A stretch of 35,683 bases of DNA from Methanobacteriota archaeon. Lineage in GTDB: Archaea > Thermoplasmatota > Poseidoniia > Poseidoniales > Thalassarchaeaceae. The notes under the pieces are model-generated. The model ran no database searches, was not told the origin of the DNA, and was given only the letters and a program-made list of their open reading frames with translations. The translations under genes were made by a program, and so were the position numbers. The stretch lies in the NCBI GenBank assembly GCA_004195615.1, contig PSPW01000012.1:1-35683 (forward strand). Reading direction: 5' to 3'. Shown piece after piece: positions 9,501 to 16,761 of this stretch (positions within the stretch are counted from its first letter, which is position 1; each line of letters starts with the position of its first letter).

Positions 9501-9690
9501 CAAACCCAACATCGGAAACTGCGGCCGGTGCAAATGCTTGGACCATGAAGAGGACGGACAGAATAATCGCTGACCTCCCCCACTCGTATTGTGAGTGAGT
9601 CTTAGCGTGCCGCTCAGCCATGTTGCAATGACTCTGAGAGTCATTGTTAATGGATTCGGTGGGGGGTATCAGAAACCGACGCAAACCCAT
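6544..9690 (-). CDS. Large single-pass surface protein of unknown function
   Basis: This is a 1048-residue protein of a family I do not recognise. A hydrophobic segment at about residues 40-58 (SAIILSVLFMVQAFAPAAV) looks like a signal peptide. An ectodomain of about 910 residues follows, rich in Ser, Asp, Gly and Leu, with paired cysteines (CIRGQYYC; CGYIDVD with nearby Cys; CDNGRSFC). One transmembrane helix lies at about 972-991 (YYLIGLILFALW), followed by a very basic stop-transfer stretch (RTRRRMTKRKRKRR) and a cytosolic tail of about 40 residues. This is type I topology. If translation starts at Met24 (base 9621), the signal peptide gains a conventional short N-region. With the longer start, the ATG abuts the stop of the upstream gene exactly (9690/9691). 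The gene lies between the 236-residue membrane protein and the M28 peptidase, which suggests a joint envelope function. Confidence 0.82.
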   Translation of the reverse strand: MGLRRFLIPPTESINNDSQSHCNMAERHAKTHSQYEWGRSAIILSVLFMVQAFAPAAVSDVGFDEMTICQDSPSTLGGVCDDRTDADDGTTDVTDWVEGMFHFNMTSPTEIQFQASWAIREWNKGGLGLFNSVSMTTALQSDNIMSNDGLPADVLRSSFDENTDPNDSGSPTVQESLLAEIDGTISSFLSNWGGSSTPNTTWSDKIFVPDDLGVVSAVDCELDPLLDSDGNAFEPPICISTNVNITLPVSSTYGLNGVSASNLDTALEGLLVMGSQITTNFDVRVQPGHKGVYAIRPPSYATVVDAGGWAFGEEISEAGGAYQSGLWSVDNRNDPNGVLQADLDMGMGYRQSETTGVVDVSPLDRSLDVRVSVDLSDEENSFIEVIVGIYQIQSSSLNSWGVPPLMPADKATIPVITSDGIRMAYHTGLLDLSDLSSNIPISGIGQALASSKEGLNVAMGEFTWTHVSQAPQDPGGLNYTHSFGCIRGQYYCMEGSVAMDDSYPVYMRSVSHTFPLSLADLLGGNLGDSGFMNSVSGDDLGKLLNSGMEFTTVLSDSTMESFIGDLLPSGVNADLTMSIVLPTWASTIGGGNTIDLSYRASGNHDGAISLTGSEAFSWDHSICRDTANEGCFDNTPDMVCPSTSKSCGYIDVDWDLEEASFASLPLTKGGTVEFALKVELTIHRIAVPDALFESLSTGSTTLNLDVLPADLFRALLDIGSRGDPLEVEFSLCDNGRSFCDQKIPFTSTGLPAYANSLEGDIESLISHASTELMEDESNGIGNVDMSAFSVDIELPYDMLIDNDGVVGDERGIVLSVEIPRVRITTGIDNSWFELIKMVQSGSGSPEIGIVATDPAGALLAPFLNPMVAAMNGLTGALSASMVSADGLRTPESISIDFPSSRLSNVGPEEMGLDLFGFVTLTLPLGIELEDLSSSMGRVTSEMDNSSRQVITYKIAPGMTDDKLEFNVLLTPMWVLSQIQYYLIGLILFALWRTRRRMTKRKRKRRAASLEALEESVASPMGYIPPQPTVEVLQVSDNGIVVKRRLVAG

Positions 9691-10401
9691 TCATTTCCCA
9701 GTCTGTTTGTACCACTCTTCAGTAGTGTTCGCAACCTCTTCCTCAGGGCCTCCAGATACTGGGGCCATTGGACTTGGCCCCTCCCCTCCTTGGTTCAGGA
9801 TTACCCGACCCTCCTGGTCGATCTGGTAAGTCGTGGGGGCTTCCTCCTTCATGGTCAGGGCCATAATCAATCCTAGAAACAGGATGACAACGCCGCAGCA
9901 GGCACATCCGCCTCCGCCGAATATTCCTAGGAATCCGCCTATTGCCTCGCCGATCTTTGCATCCAAAACCTTCTCGCTGATCAAGAAGACCTCGCTATTG
10001 GCCTCCAGTTGGTAGGACTCCCCCCTTTCCAGACCCCAGATCCTGCCATAGTGCCAATAATCCGAGGGATCGTCTCCATACCCCTCAGGTAACTCACCAT
10101 CGTCTGTGCAACGGTCGTGTGCGTACTTGTGCTCACCATCGGAATCGTCACCGTCCACTTTCGTGATATTGAGGCTGAAATCATCACAGTTGGGGGCATC
10201 GTCCTTTGGGACGAAAACGTACATGCTCTCGCCGTCGTTCATGTGGACGTAGGAGCCTTCCCTTCCGTTCCAATCGTTTTCCTCCTCTACCCAATCATCG
10301 TCCAGATTTTCAATTGAGGTTCCGGCAACAAATGTCAGCACTATCCCGATCAAAAGGACTACCCCCCCTGAAATCAGGGTAAACTTAGCCACGGAGTGCA
10401 T
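9691..10401 (-). CDS. Two-TM membrane protein with acidic extracellular domain
   Basis: This 236-residue protein is of unknown function. A transmembrane helix at residues 7-27 (FTLISGGVVLLIGIVLTFVAG) is followed by an extracellular domain of about 120 residues, very rich in Asp and Glu, with cysteines near CDDFSLN and DRCTDDGE. A Gly-rich stretch (GGFLGIFGGGGCACCG) then leads into a second helix (VVILFLGLIMAL), and the protein ends in a hydrophilic cytosolic tail with Pro and Gly. The extracellular part contains YVFVPKD. The M28 neighbour has a similar motif, MSVFVPY, in its N-terminal region, which may mark a shared beta-sandwich, though the similarity is weak. The gene abuts the 1048-residue surface protein with no spacer, which argues for cotranscription and translational coupling. 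Confidence 0.8.
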   Translation of the reverse strand: MHSVAKFTLISGGVVLLIGIVLTFVAGTSIENLDDDWVEEENDWNGREGSYVHMNDGESMYVFVPKDDAPNCDDFSLNITKVDGDDSDGEHKYAHDRCTDDGELPEGYGDDPSDYWHYGRIWGLERGESYQLEANSEVFLISEKVLDAKIGEAIGGFLGIFGGGGCACCGVVILFLGLIMALTMKEEAPTTYQIDQEGRVILNQGGEGPSPMAPVSGGPEEEVANTTEEWYKQTGK

Positions 10402-10430
10402 GTGCCTAGGAGGCAGGGTCTCTTAACAAA

Positions 10431-11249
10431 TCATCCGATGAACACGGAAAGGCAGGTCAGACTCGCATCCACCTCTCTGAACTCCGTCATGTCGATGGTC
10501 GTTATGGAGAAGCCCGCGTCCATCATCAACTGCCTGGACTTCTTGTATCCCCCAGCCATGATTATCCGGTCACCATAGGCAATCGTGTTGGCCGCATAGC
10601 CCTCCTCCTCTGGGATCCAGATCACCTCCTCGGCGAACGACAGGTCCTTCTCGGTGAGATGGCCCTCGGCGGCTACCATTGTGCCAGATCTCGGGCTCGA
10701 GCACACCGTGGTTAGGTGGAGTGTGCTCTCCGGGACGTCGAATAGCTGGACGTCCATGCCAACTTCGCTGGCGTGACCAGCTAGGAAATCAGCCCCATCC
10801 TTGTTTGTCCTGGTGGAGACCCCCACAAGGAACCGATCGTCGTAGAAGACGACGTCCCCCCCATCCAGAGTCGCCCCGGCGGGCATTCTGTGAATCTCGA
10901 AATCGTCAGCTAGGAAATCAGCAACCGAGGCCTGCTCCCCATCCCTGCTAGGATGTCCCAGATTGGGAATCACCACCGAGTCATCAAGTATCACAGCTGT
11001 ATCTTCGGTGAAGCTGCAGTCTGGGAATCCCTCTAGCGGGGGTAGCACGATGACCTCGGAGCCGTGGGCCCTGAGAGCCGCGAAATACGCCTCCTGTGAA
11101 TCCCTTGCCGCCTCGTAATCAGGCACTTTTGTGGTGAAGTACTTGGATACGGCATCAGCATACTTCGGTGAGACCTCTCGAGTCAAAGCACGCCCTCTGG
11201 CTCGGTCGAAGGTTCCTGGCACATCCACCGCCGGAGCATATCCGTTCAT
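10431..11249 (-). CDS. Dimethylarginine dimethylaminohydrolase (DDAH)-family enzyme
   Basis: This is a member of the guanidino-group-modifying (pentein) superfamily, 272 residues from ATG 11249, close to the usual DDAH length of 255-285. Recognisable signatures are FTEDTAVIL (acidic active-site residues), LDGGDVV (substrate-binding Asp), a conserved H-L-T-T in the C-terminal half (catalytic His region) and SLTCLS near the end, with Cys266 as the nucleophile. The enzyme should hydrolyse a guanidino compound: methylarginine to citrulline plus an amine, or a related substrate. Sequence alone does not separate DDAH from other small penteins. Longer starts at 11306 and 11357 exist, but the extra residues do not fit the family, whose homology begins at FDRARGRALTREV. 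It is the first gene of a minus-strand block with three envelope proteins. Confidence 0.87.
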   Translation of the reverse strand: MNGYAPAVDVPGTFDRARGRALTREVSPKYADAVSKYFTTKVPDYEAARDSQEAYFAALRAHGSEVIVLPPLEGFPDCSFTEDTAVILDDSVVIPNLGHPSRDGEQASVADFLADDFEIHRMPAGATLDGGDVVFYDDRFLVGVSTRTNKDGADFLAGHASEVGMDVQLFDVPESTLHLTTVCSSPRSGTMVAAEGHLTEKDLSFAEEVIWIPEEEGYAANTIAYGDRIIMAGGYKKSRQLMMDAGFSITTIDMTEFREVDASLTCLSVFIG

Positions 11250-11430
11250 AACGATTAGGAGAACGGAACCGGGTTTCCTGAATCCGGTAATCCCTGCCCC
11301 ATCCATTATGGGCAATCTGTAATGGGGCGATAATCGAAACCGGGGCCGACGATACAATCCAAGTTGAACTCCAGAAATTCCTCATGTTTCCGTAACAAAC
11401 CTTAATGCCAAAATTCACTCTTTGAGAAAT
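11250..11430. promoter_or_regulatory. Divergent spacer between the DDAH-family and DUF805 genes
   Basis: This spacer of about 180 bp separates two divergent genes. Its right half is AT-rich (around 11391-11430, with ACAAACCTTAATGCCAAAA), and a TATA-like element about 25-30 bp before ATG 11431 would fit a leaderless transcript of the DUF805 gene. Part of the left half could instead be coding if the DDAH gene uses one of its longer starts. No strong inverted repeat was seen. Confidence 0.3.
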
Positions 11431-11892
11431 ATGGAACACGAAGGACAACAATTTGCAACACCTGAACACAGCCCCCGACCAATGGAAATGATGGGCTTCA
11501 TGGATGCTCTTACCAGTGTCTTCAGGAATAATTACGCCACTTTCTCCGGAAGAGCATCACGGTCGGAATACTGGTGGAGTTACCTAGGAACCTCCATCTT
11601 CTCCATGATTGCCCAGATTGTGGCCTTTGCTGGTGCAGCAGCCCTGTTGGACGTCAACAAAAGCCTTGCAGGTGCAATCCTGATTGTCCTCGCCGTAGTC
11701 ATACTTGGAATCATAATCCCATTCCTTGCTGTCTCCGTGAGGCGAATGCATGACACCGGGAGGAGTGGCTGGATGATGCTTCTCTTCTTCATCCCCTGTA
11801 TTGGAATCATCCTAATGCTCGTATGGTTCTTGGATGCTGGTCAACCTCACGTTAACGCATATGGTAGCGTCCCCACCAACAAGTTGGAATAA
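11431..11892 (+). CDS. DUF805-family inner membrane protein
   Basis: This small integral membrane protein has about 153 residues. The family signature is clear: an N-terminal amphipathic segment with F-x-x-NYATFSGRASRSEYWW, hydrophobic helices, then VRRMHDTGRSGWMML and a C-terminal NAYG shortly after the last helix. Four hydrophobic segments are visible. DUF805 (YhaH/YhaI-like) proteins are widespread in bacteria, and their biochemical role is not established. I chose ATG 11431 over TTG 11422. The gene stands alone on the plus strand, with a weak hairpin and T-run downstream. Confidence 0.88.
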   Translation: MEHEGQQFATPEHSPRPMEMMGFMDALTSVFRNNYATFSGRASRSEYWWSYLGTSIFSMIAQIVAFAGAAALLDVNKSLAGAILIVLAVVILGIIIPFLAVSVRRMHDTGRSGWMMLLFFIPCIGIILMLVWFLDAGQPHVNAYGSVPTNKLE

Positions 11893-11916
11893 CCAGAACC
11901 CTGCAAGCATACCCTT

Positions 11917-11935
11917 TGCGGCTTTTTGCGCCGAA
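11917..11935 (+). terminator. Possible terminator after the DUF805 gene
   Basis: A short CGGC...GCCG stem (11919-11922 with 11930-11933) encloses a run of five T residues about 25 bp after the DUF805 stop. The T-run suits archaeal U-tract termination, while the stem is only four base pairs. Weak call. Confidence 0.25.
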
Positions 11936-11988
11936 TATCGAGCATTTGGCCTAGATTATGATATGGTTTTGCACCCACTGGCACTGCA

Positions 11989-11995
11989 AGGTGAA
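11989..11995 (+). promoter_or_regulatory. Shine-Dalgarno site of the acidic secreted protein gene
   Basis: AAGGTGA lies five bases before ATG 12001 and matches the archaeal 16S anti-SD (complement of the GGTGA core). It supports this start. Most genes in the window lack so clear a site. Confidence 0.5.
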
Positions 11996-12000
11996 CAGGA

Positions 12001-13032
12001 ATGGAGCCAAACAAGAGTGAGAGGAACGAGCAAAACAGGAAGAACGTCTCGATGGGTGTAATAGCACTCGCAGTGGTATCCCTGCTGGCCGGTGCATCGG
12101 TAGCAGCGACCCTCGAGGAGTACGCAGCACCGGTGTACGCAGAGGCCGACCCCTTCGAGGGTGCAGTCGATGATATGACTGGAGAGGACACCTGGGAGGC
12201 GAAGGACACCGACGAGAAGCCAATGGGCAAGCACATCAGGAAGGCAATGAAGAGCCGGATGAACGACAGGATGGAGGATCGGACCGAGCACCTGGAGAAG
12301 AGGACTGAGATCGACACCAACCTAATCACGGCCTTCCAATTCTGTCTTGACAGCGTTGAGTGCACGGCCGATACCGAATCACTCTCAGACATGATTGAGA
12401 AACTCACCTTGGCCGTGGATGGCATGCAGGCCAAAGTAGACGCGACCGACTTCGTGGACGACGAGGACAGCAGCCAGGCTGCCTGTGAGGAAGCAGGCGG
12501 TACATGGACAACCGATGATCGAAAGGGCGAGTACTGCGCTTCCTCTGAGGACTACAAGGACTGGGACGAGAGAAAGGACTGGGACGAGACCGAGAGGATG
12601 GAGTTCTCAGAGGAGAAGTCAACCCATCTCAGGGCCGCTCAGGAAGCAATTGCCTTCTGCATCGAGAGCGAGGATTGCTCGGCCGATTCAGAGACAATAG
12701 AAACCGCCCTAGGGCGCATGCTCTCGCGAGCAGAGCATCACAGAGAGTGCGCAGACGATCGAAGATGCGATCGCGACCATGACATGAGGAAGGGATTTCG
12801 AGGCAGAATGGGCGGCGCGCTCTGCAAGATGGTGGACAGATGTGAGGACCGTGAAAAGGACGACGGCCCCCCTTCCGTAGAGATCACCCAGGAGATGTGC
12901 GAGTCCAGGATGGGAGTCTGGACAGAGGCCGCAGACCGCGGTGATGGTGTATTCTACTGCGATTGGAGCGAACTGGATGAAGAGCCAGAAAGAGAGGACA
13001 ACTCCGATCAAGATGAGAGGGAAGAGGAGTAG
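12001..13032 (+). CDS. Secreted acidic Cys-paired protein with internal duplication
   Basis: This 343-residue protein is of unknown function. After a polar N-terminus of 17 residues comes a hydrophobic stretch (MGVIALAVVSLLAGASVA, about 18-35), a signal peptide probably cut near ASVA. The mature protein is extremely charged (Asp, Glu, Arg, Lys). It holds two related modules. Module 1 has C115-x5-C121 in AFQFCLDSVECTADTES and then C162/C179 around EEAGGTW. Module 2 has C220-x5-C226 in AIAFCIESEDCSADSET and then C300/C320 around ESRMGVW. The matching cysteine spacing suggests two disulfide-bonded copies of a helical hairpin plus a loop. A near-exact tandem DWDER/DWDET lies between them. The protein ends in a strongly acidic tail. 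It stands alone, with its own ribosome binding site. Confidence 0.8.
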   Translation: MEPNKSERNEQNRKNVSMGVIALAVVSLLAGASVAATLEEYAAPVYAEADPFEGAVDDMTGEDTWEAKDTDEKPMGKHIRKAMKSRMNDRMEDRTEHLEKRTEIDTNLITAFQFCLDSVECTADTESLSDMIEKLTLAVDGMQAKVDATDFVDDEDSSQAACEEAGGTWTTDDRKGEYCASSEDYKDWDERKDWDETERMEFSEEKSTHLRAAQEAIAFCIESEDCSADSETIETALGRMLSRAEHHRECADDRRCDRDHDMRKGFRGRMGGALCKMVDRCEDREKDDGPPSVEITQEMCESRMGVWTEAADRGDGVFYCDWSELDEEPEREDNSDQDEREEE

Positions 13033-13166
13033 AATCCCAGACAACCAAGAGGAATGCGAGGCAACTGGCGGAATATGATACGAGGACAGGCAAGAATACC
13101 ATACCGAGTAATGCCCGACAACGTTAGCCGCCCAACATTCACATCTTCACCAGTACCCGGGGAACC

Positions 13167-13640
13167 ATGGAAGGAACTTCGGGAGATGCTCCAGCAGGAG
13201 TCCCCATGGACAGGGTCGCTAGAATTACTCTGTCATTGGGGGGATTCATGCTGTTGCTTCTAATCGCCGTGCCATTCACCTTCGAATCCGGCTCGTCAGG
13301 ATACTTCGCTTCCTACGTAATCTACTCACTTTTCCTTACTAGCGTGGGCGTCATCATTGGTGTTTCACTGATGTGGCTAAACGACCCACGCAGACAGCAG
13401 ACAACCGCAAGACAGGAATCGGGGAAACCTACTCGAATGCTTTCGGGTGACCAGCAAACCGTGGTTGGAATCCTATCCAGGAGCAATGGGTCGATGTGGC
13501 AGGCCAAACTAGTTCGAGAGAGTGGATTCACCGACTCCAAGGCAAGCAGACTGCTGTCTCGCATGGAGGCAGAAGGCCACATTAGGAGGATTAGGGACGG
13601 AATGGGCAAGCGCATAGAGATAGTGGAGGATGGAAACTGA
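13167..13640 (+). CDS. Membrane-tethered winged-helix regulator
   Basis: This 157-residue protein has two transmembrane helices, about 17-39 (ITLSLGGFMLLLLIAVPFTF) and 46-71 (YVIYSLFLTSVGVIIGVSLM). A cytosolic linker and a winged helix-turn-helix at about 91-157 follow. The latter shows QQTVVGILSRSNGSMWQAKL, SDSKASRLL-like recognition-helix residues (TDSKASRLLSRMEAEG) and a wing (HIRRIRDGMGKRIEIV), as in MarR- or IclR-like and other archaeal HTH proteins. It is likely a transcription regulator that senses something at the membrane, but the target is unknown. Its TGA overlaps the ATG of the next gene (TGATG at 13638-13642), so the two should be cotranslated. Confidence 0.83.
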   Translation: MEGTSGDAPAGVPMDRVARITLSLGGFMLLLLIAVPFTFESGSSGYFASYVIYSLFLTSVGVIIGVSLMWLNDPRRQQTTARQESGKPTRMLSGDQQTVVGILSRSNGSMWQAKLVRESGFTDSKASRLLSRMEAEGHIRRIRDGMGKRIEIVEDGN

Positions 13641-14059
13641 TGTCACCAGATAATAATAGCAACAGACGGATGGCAATAATTGCCGCCTTGGCAGTAGTAA
13701 TCCTAGCAATTTCTCTGCGTGCCCTCATGTCCATGGAGACATCTCTAGAAGAGGGCAGAGGACCACAAGGGGGGATTCTGCTCGCAACTCTTCCGATGAT
13801 GGTGCTAATGGCAGTCCTGGTTCTCCTGATGTTGACGCAGATTCGAAGTGGGCCCATCGAACTCACGGCAGATCACTTTCGAATAGCCGCTCTGATGGCA
13901 GCTATGTTCGTCATTGGGATGCTGATAGAGCCTGCAGTGCCCAGACCTGAAGGCCCCCCGGGAGACGCCTTCGGAGCCATCTTCATACTGATCCCGATAT
14001 TGTTAATCGCTGCTATGTTGGTACCAATGATCCCTAACCGGTCGGACGAAGAGGAGTAG
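13640..14059 (+). CDS. Four-helix membrane protein
   Basis: This 139-residue integral membrane protein is of unknown function. Four hydrophobic helices are visible, starting at AIIAALAVVILAIS, GILLATLPMMVLMAVL, FRIAALMAAMFVIGM and GAIFILIPILLIAAM. The loops are short and the C-terminus is acidic (NRSDEEE). It overlaps the winged-helix gene by one base and is followed after one base by the phosphatase gene, so the three form a tight operon. It could be the membrane partner or sensor of the tethered regulator. Confidence 0.8.
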   Translation: MSPDNNSNRRMAIIAALAVVILAISLRALMSMETSLEEGRGPQGGILLATLPMMVLMAVLVLLMLTQIRSGPIELTADHFRIAALMAAMFVIGMLIEPAVPRPEGPPGDAFGAIFILIPILLIAAMLVPMIPNRSDEEE

Positions 14060-14060
14060 A

Positions 14061-14846
14061 ATGCATCCTCCGCACCGAGACACGAACTTGGAGGGGGCAC
14101 TCCAAGAAGCACTCGATAAAGGGTCCTCAGTTTGGGCCGTGGGGGACATCCATGGCCACAGGGAAGAGTTCGAGAATCTATTGGGAAGCCTTCGACTCGC
14201 CGAGGGGGACATGGTGATTTGCGTGGGGGACCTGATTGACAGGGGCCCGGATAGCCATGGGGTCCTCTCGATTGTTAGCGAGAGCGACCACGTCTATTCG
14301 ATAAAGGGAAACCACGAGCTACTGATGTCCGAGGCACTCGGAGAGGACAGTCACAGGGAGAAATTCTGGATCGGCAGAGTGGGAGGCAGGGCGACTCTCG
14401 ATTCTATGGGCGCCAACGAATCAGAGAAGAGGAAGCAAGCGAAAAGATGGCTAGATTTCACAGACAGCCTTCCCACCGAGGTAATCCTGGATCGCTTCCG
14501 ACTCGCTCACTCGGGGTACAGGGTAGACATACCTCTGGAGGAGCAATCGGACGAGGACCGACTCAAATCCCGGGAGATATTTCGAGCGACCTCCCCATTG
14601 GATCCGAAGAGGCAGATTATCGCCGGACACACTCCCGTCCAGATGCTCTCAAACTTCGATGTAGAACCACCTGAAGAGGGTGTTTGGAGGAGTCAGATTC
14701 TCATGGACGACGGCCGTCCATCCGCAGTCTTAATCGACACCGGGATCGTCCTCAAGGATCCGACCTATCGACCTAGAATATCTGCATATGACCTTCAGAC
14801 GGGTAAGGTCGAAGAGGTCCACAGGATTAATCAGATCCTGACCTGA
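14061..14846 (+). CDS. PPP-type metallophosphoesterase (Ser/Thr phosphatase or ApaH-like)
   Basis: This 261-residue calcineurin-like phosphoesterase has the signature motifs in order: GDIHG (28-32), GDLIDRGPDS (56-65), GNHE (83-86), a later LAHSG and IIAGHTP. These give the two-metal site of the PPP family. Members of this size act as protein phosphatases (PrpA/PrpE, lambda phosphatase-like) or as symmetrical diadenosine tetraphosphatases; the sequence does not separate them. It starts one base after the four-helix membrane gene, so it is probably coexpressed with the membrane-tethered winged-helix protein. This could be a signalling unit in which dephosphorylation and transcription control are linked. 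Confidence 0.9.
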   Translation: MHPPHRDTNLEGALQEALDKGSSVWAVGDIHGHREEFENLLGSLRLAEGDMVICVGDLIDRGPDSHGVLSIVSESDHVYSIKGNHELLMSEALGEDSHREKFWIGRVGGRATLDSMGANESEKRKQAKRWLDFTDSLPTEVILDRFRLAHSGYRVDIPLEEQSDEDRLKSREIFRATSPLDPKRQIIAGHTPVQMLSNFDVEPPEEGVWRSQILMDDGRPSAVLIDTGIVLKDPTYRPRISAYDLQTGKVEEVHRINQILT

Positions 14847-15001
14847 AGACAACTACGCCCTAGCCCTTGGAACGGACCCATTTGACCAGCCTCTGTCCGC
14901 TCTTCAAACCACCCAGCCAGAGAGAAATACAAACCAGAGCCACCGGGGCAACCTCTCTGAGAGTATGCCAGTGTGTGCTAGTAGTGTAAAATAGCTATTT
15001 C
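14847..15001. other. Intergenic spacer between convergent genes
   Basis: This is a gap of 155 bp between the convergent phosphatase gene and the 569-residue protein gene. No ORF or RNA gene was recognised. It holds a 12-bp perfect palindrome, AAATAGCTATTT (14989-15000), just beyond the stop of the minus-strand gene. Read on the minus strand, the palindrome ends in a short T-run that could serve as a U-tract terminator. Confidence 0.4.
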
Positions 15002-16711
15002 TTAGGGTAGAGGGCCTGCCCCGCTGACTTCCCTCAGCCAATCCATGGACGAACGGTAGTCAGTATCAGCCGATAGATCGTCTTCGAGCAGCAGCGTCTG
15101 GGCAGCATCCCATAGGGCCCTTAGTGCAGGGACCCAGTCACCACCCTTGTCACGACTCTCCTCGTCGAACCTCCACGCGTCCGACTCGGTCCTGTCATGC
15201 ACAACGAGCCAGGCCCAGCCCATAGCTGCCTCTAGGCCTCTTCCTTTCCTCGTCATAGAAACGGTGGAAGCAACCCCCTCGTCCGTTGCCTTTCTGACTA
15301 GCCTGTCAGCGAATGACAAGGGGTCTGGCAGGTCAACGCTCGCCCAAGGGAGCCTGTCCAGCCTCATTGCTGTGCTAAGTGTGTCGTTCAGCTCACGTAG
15401 GAAAGCCCCGAACCCCTGCTTCCTCTTTGTCTGGCGAGAGTGGACACTCTCCGCCTCGTCTCCGCTCAGGTTGTACATCGTCTCTAGGATAGCCATACCG
15501 TGTTCCTCCCATAGGGAAACGAGCACTGGGTGGCAAGAGGAGTCCTCGAACCTGATCACCTTGTCCTCGAGATTCAGGACTACTCCGTCCGACCTCACGT
15601 GTACTCCTCCCTCGATGGAGTCGAGGACGCAAGAAAGTGCTCTCCGCTCATTCTCGGTACCTCCCATGTGCTTTAGGAAACCGGTTCTGTCTTCCTCTGA
15701 GAACCAGTTGTTCCCGACTACGAATCCGTCGGAGATTGAGTTCAGTATGCTGACCCTGCATGCACGTGAAACCACACCGTCCTCGAGGGACATCTTGAGC
15801 CATGTGCTCAGGACCTCTTCCAACCTCTCCGTGCCCTCTTCTGGTAATGGCCTGTCCTCTGGCCATCCCTCTGGCTTCCACATCCAGGAAGCCTCGCAAA
15901 CCTCCCCCAGCTTGTTCGGTGGCATCATCGAGATTGCTATGCTGCGAGCCAGGGGCTCGTCGGTCTTCGCCAGAGCCGCTTGGGAGAGCCCGACCGTGGT
16001 TCCGTCCGAGAAGTCCAGTTTGAGCCACCCCTCAGTGGTGTTAGAACCGGAGTTGACGATGTCCTCACTCAGACCAGAAGACCACTTGCAAATCCCTCCC
16101 TCCAAATCCACGGATGTGTTGCCGAGCGTCCAACTCACCCATTCGGAGGGAGGGGCTGGATCGAAGCCGGTGAAGACGAACCCCCCATCCCATGAGAAGA
16201 AGTACTGGCCGGCCTTGGCATGGTCATCCCACACTAGTAGCCTAAGTCTGGGGTGATTGAAGTTCTGGATTCCGACTAGGTGTCCCGGTCGACCACTCCC
16301 TCTCTTCAGGTAGCTAGCGTTTCCGTAGACATCACTCTTGAACACGGATACGGTGTTCAGTTCCTCTTCAGACGCCGCCAATAGGCTTCCAGCCAGCGAA
16401 CGAGCGACATCCCCCCCGCTCCTCTTTCCCATCCTCTTCTTGAGCCATCTGACGTCATTCCTCTTCGAGGAGACGATTTCTAACTCTTTTAGAGTCAGGG
16501 CCATCGGGTCCTTCGAACCGAAGAGTGAGATCCTTCCTAACTCGCCCACTATCTCAGGAAGAAAACTTTCTGGGTTATCGATAAGTGACTCCAAACTCTT
16601 TTCCAGTCTTCTCTGGATTTCTTTCGATGCCTGTTTGATCCCCCTAACCCTCAACCTCTGCCTGCGGTTCTTGTCTCCGGGGAAACGGACTTCTGCAGGT
16701 GGCTTGGCCAT
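15002..16711 (-). CDS. 569-residue soluble protein of unknown function
   Basis: I do not recognise this protein. The N-terminal 120 residues are basic and helical (RQRLRVRGIKQASKEIQRRLEK). A middle part rich in Trp, Gly and aromatic residues (WDDHAKAGQYFFSWDGGFVF) looks like beta structure, and the C-terminal part is helical with several Trp-containing segments and an acidic end. There is no signal peptide, transmembrane helix or obvious catalytic motif. It lies 50 bp after dphB on the same strand and may be cotranscribed with it, which would hint at a role around translation, but that is only context. Confidence 0.72.
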   Translation of the reverse strand: MAKPPAEVRFPGDKNRRQRLRVRGIKQASKEIQRRLEKSLESLIDNPESFLPEIVGELGRISLFGSKDPMALTLKELEIVSSKRNDVRWLKKRMGKRSGGDVARSLAGSLLAASEEELNTVSVFKSDVYGNASYLKRGSGRPGHLVGIQNFNHPRLRLLVWDDHAKAGQYFFSWDGGFVFTGFDPAPPSEWVSWTLGNTSVDLEGGICKWSSGLSEDIVNSGSNTTEGWLKLDFSDGTTVGLSQAALAKTDEPLARSIAISMMPPNKLGEVCEASWMWKPEGWPEDRPLPEEGTERLEEVLSTWLKMSLEDGVVSRACRVSILNSISDGFVVGNNWFSEEDRTGFLKHMGGTENERRALSCVLDSIEGGVHVRSDGVVLNLEDKVIRFEDSSCHPVLVSLWEEHGMAILETMYNLSGDEAESVHSRQTKRKQGFGAFLRELNDTLSTAMRLDRLPWASVDLPDPLSFADRLVRKATDEGVASTVSMTRKGRGLEAAMGWAWLVVHDRTESDAWRFDEESRDKGGDWVPALRALWDAAQTLLLEDDLSADTDYRSSMDWLREVSGAGPLP

Positions 16712-16761
16712 GCTATCGACACTCCCGAAACGAGACTCAGACTTGAGTTCGTCGGGCCGTC

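Noticed and set aside
11847-12434. 195-codon minus-strand ORF
   Set aside because: It covers the start of the signal-peptide protein at 12001, which has a good ribosome binding site and an internal duplication. The antisense product is Ser/Phe-rich without motif.
13054-13263. 69-codon plus-strand ORF before the winged-helix gene
   Set aside because: It overlaps the winged-helix gene in another frame and shows no signal peptide, motif or ribosome binding site.
15147-16256. 369-codon plus-strand ORF
   Set aside because: Long, but antisense to the 569-residue gene; Ser-rich reverse-reading composition and no domain.
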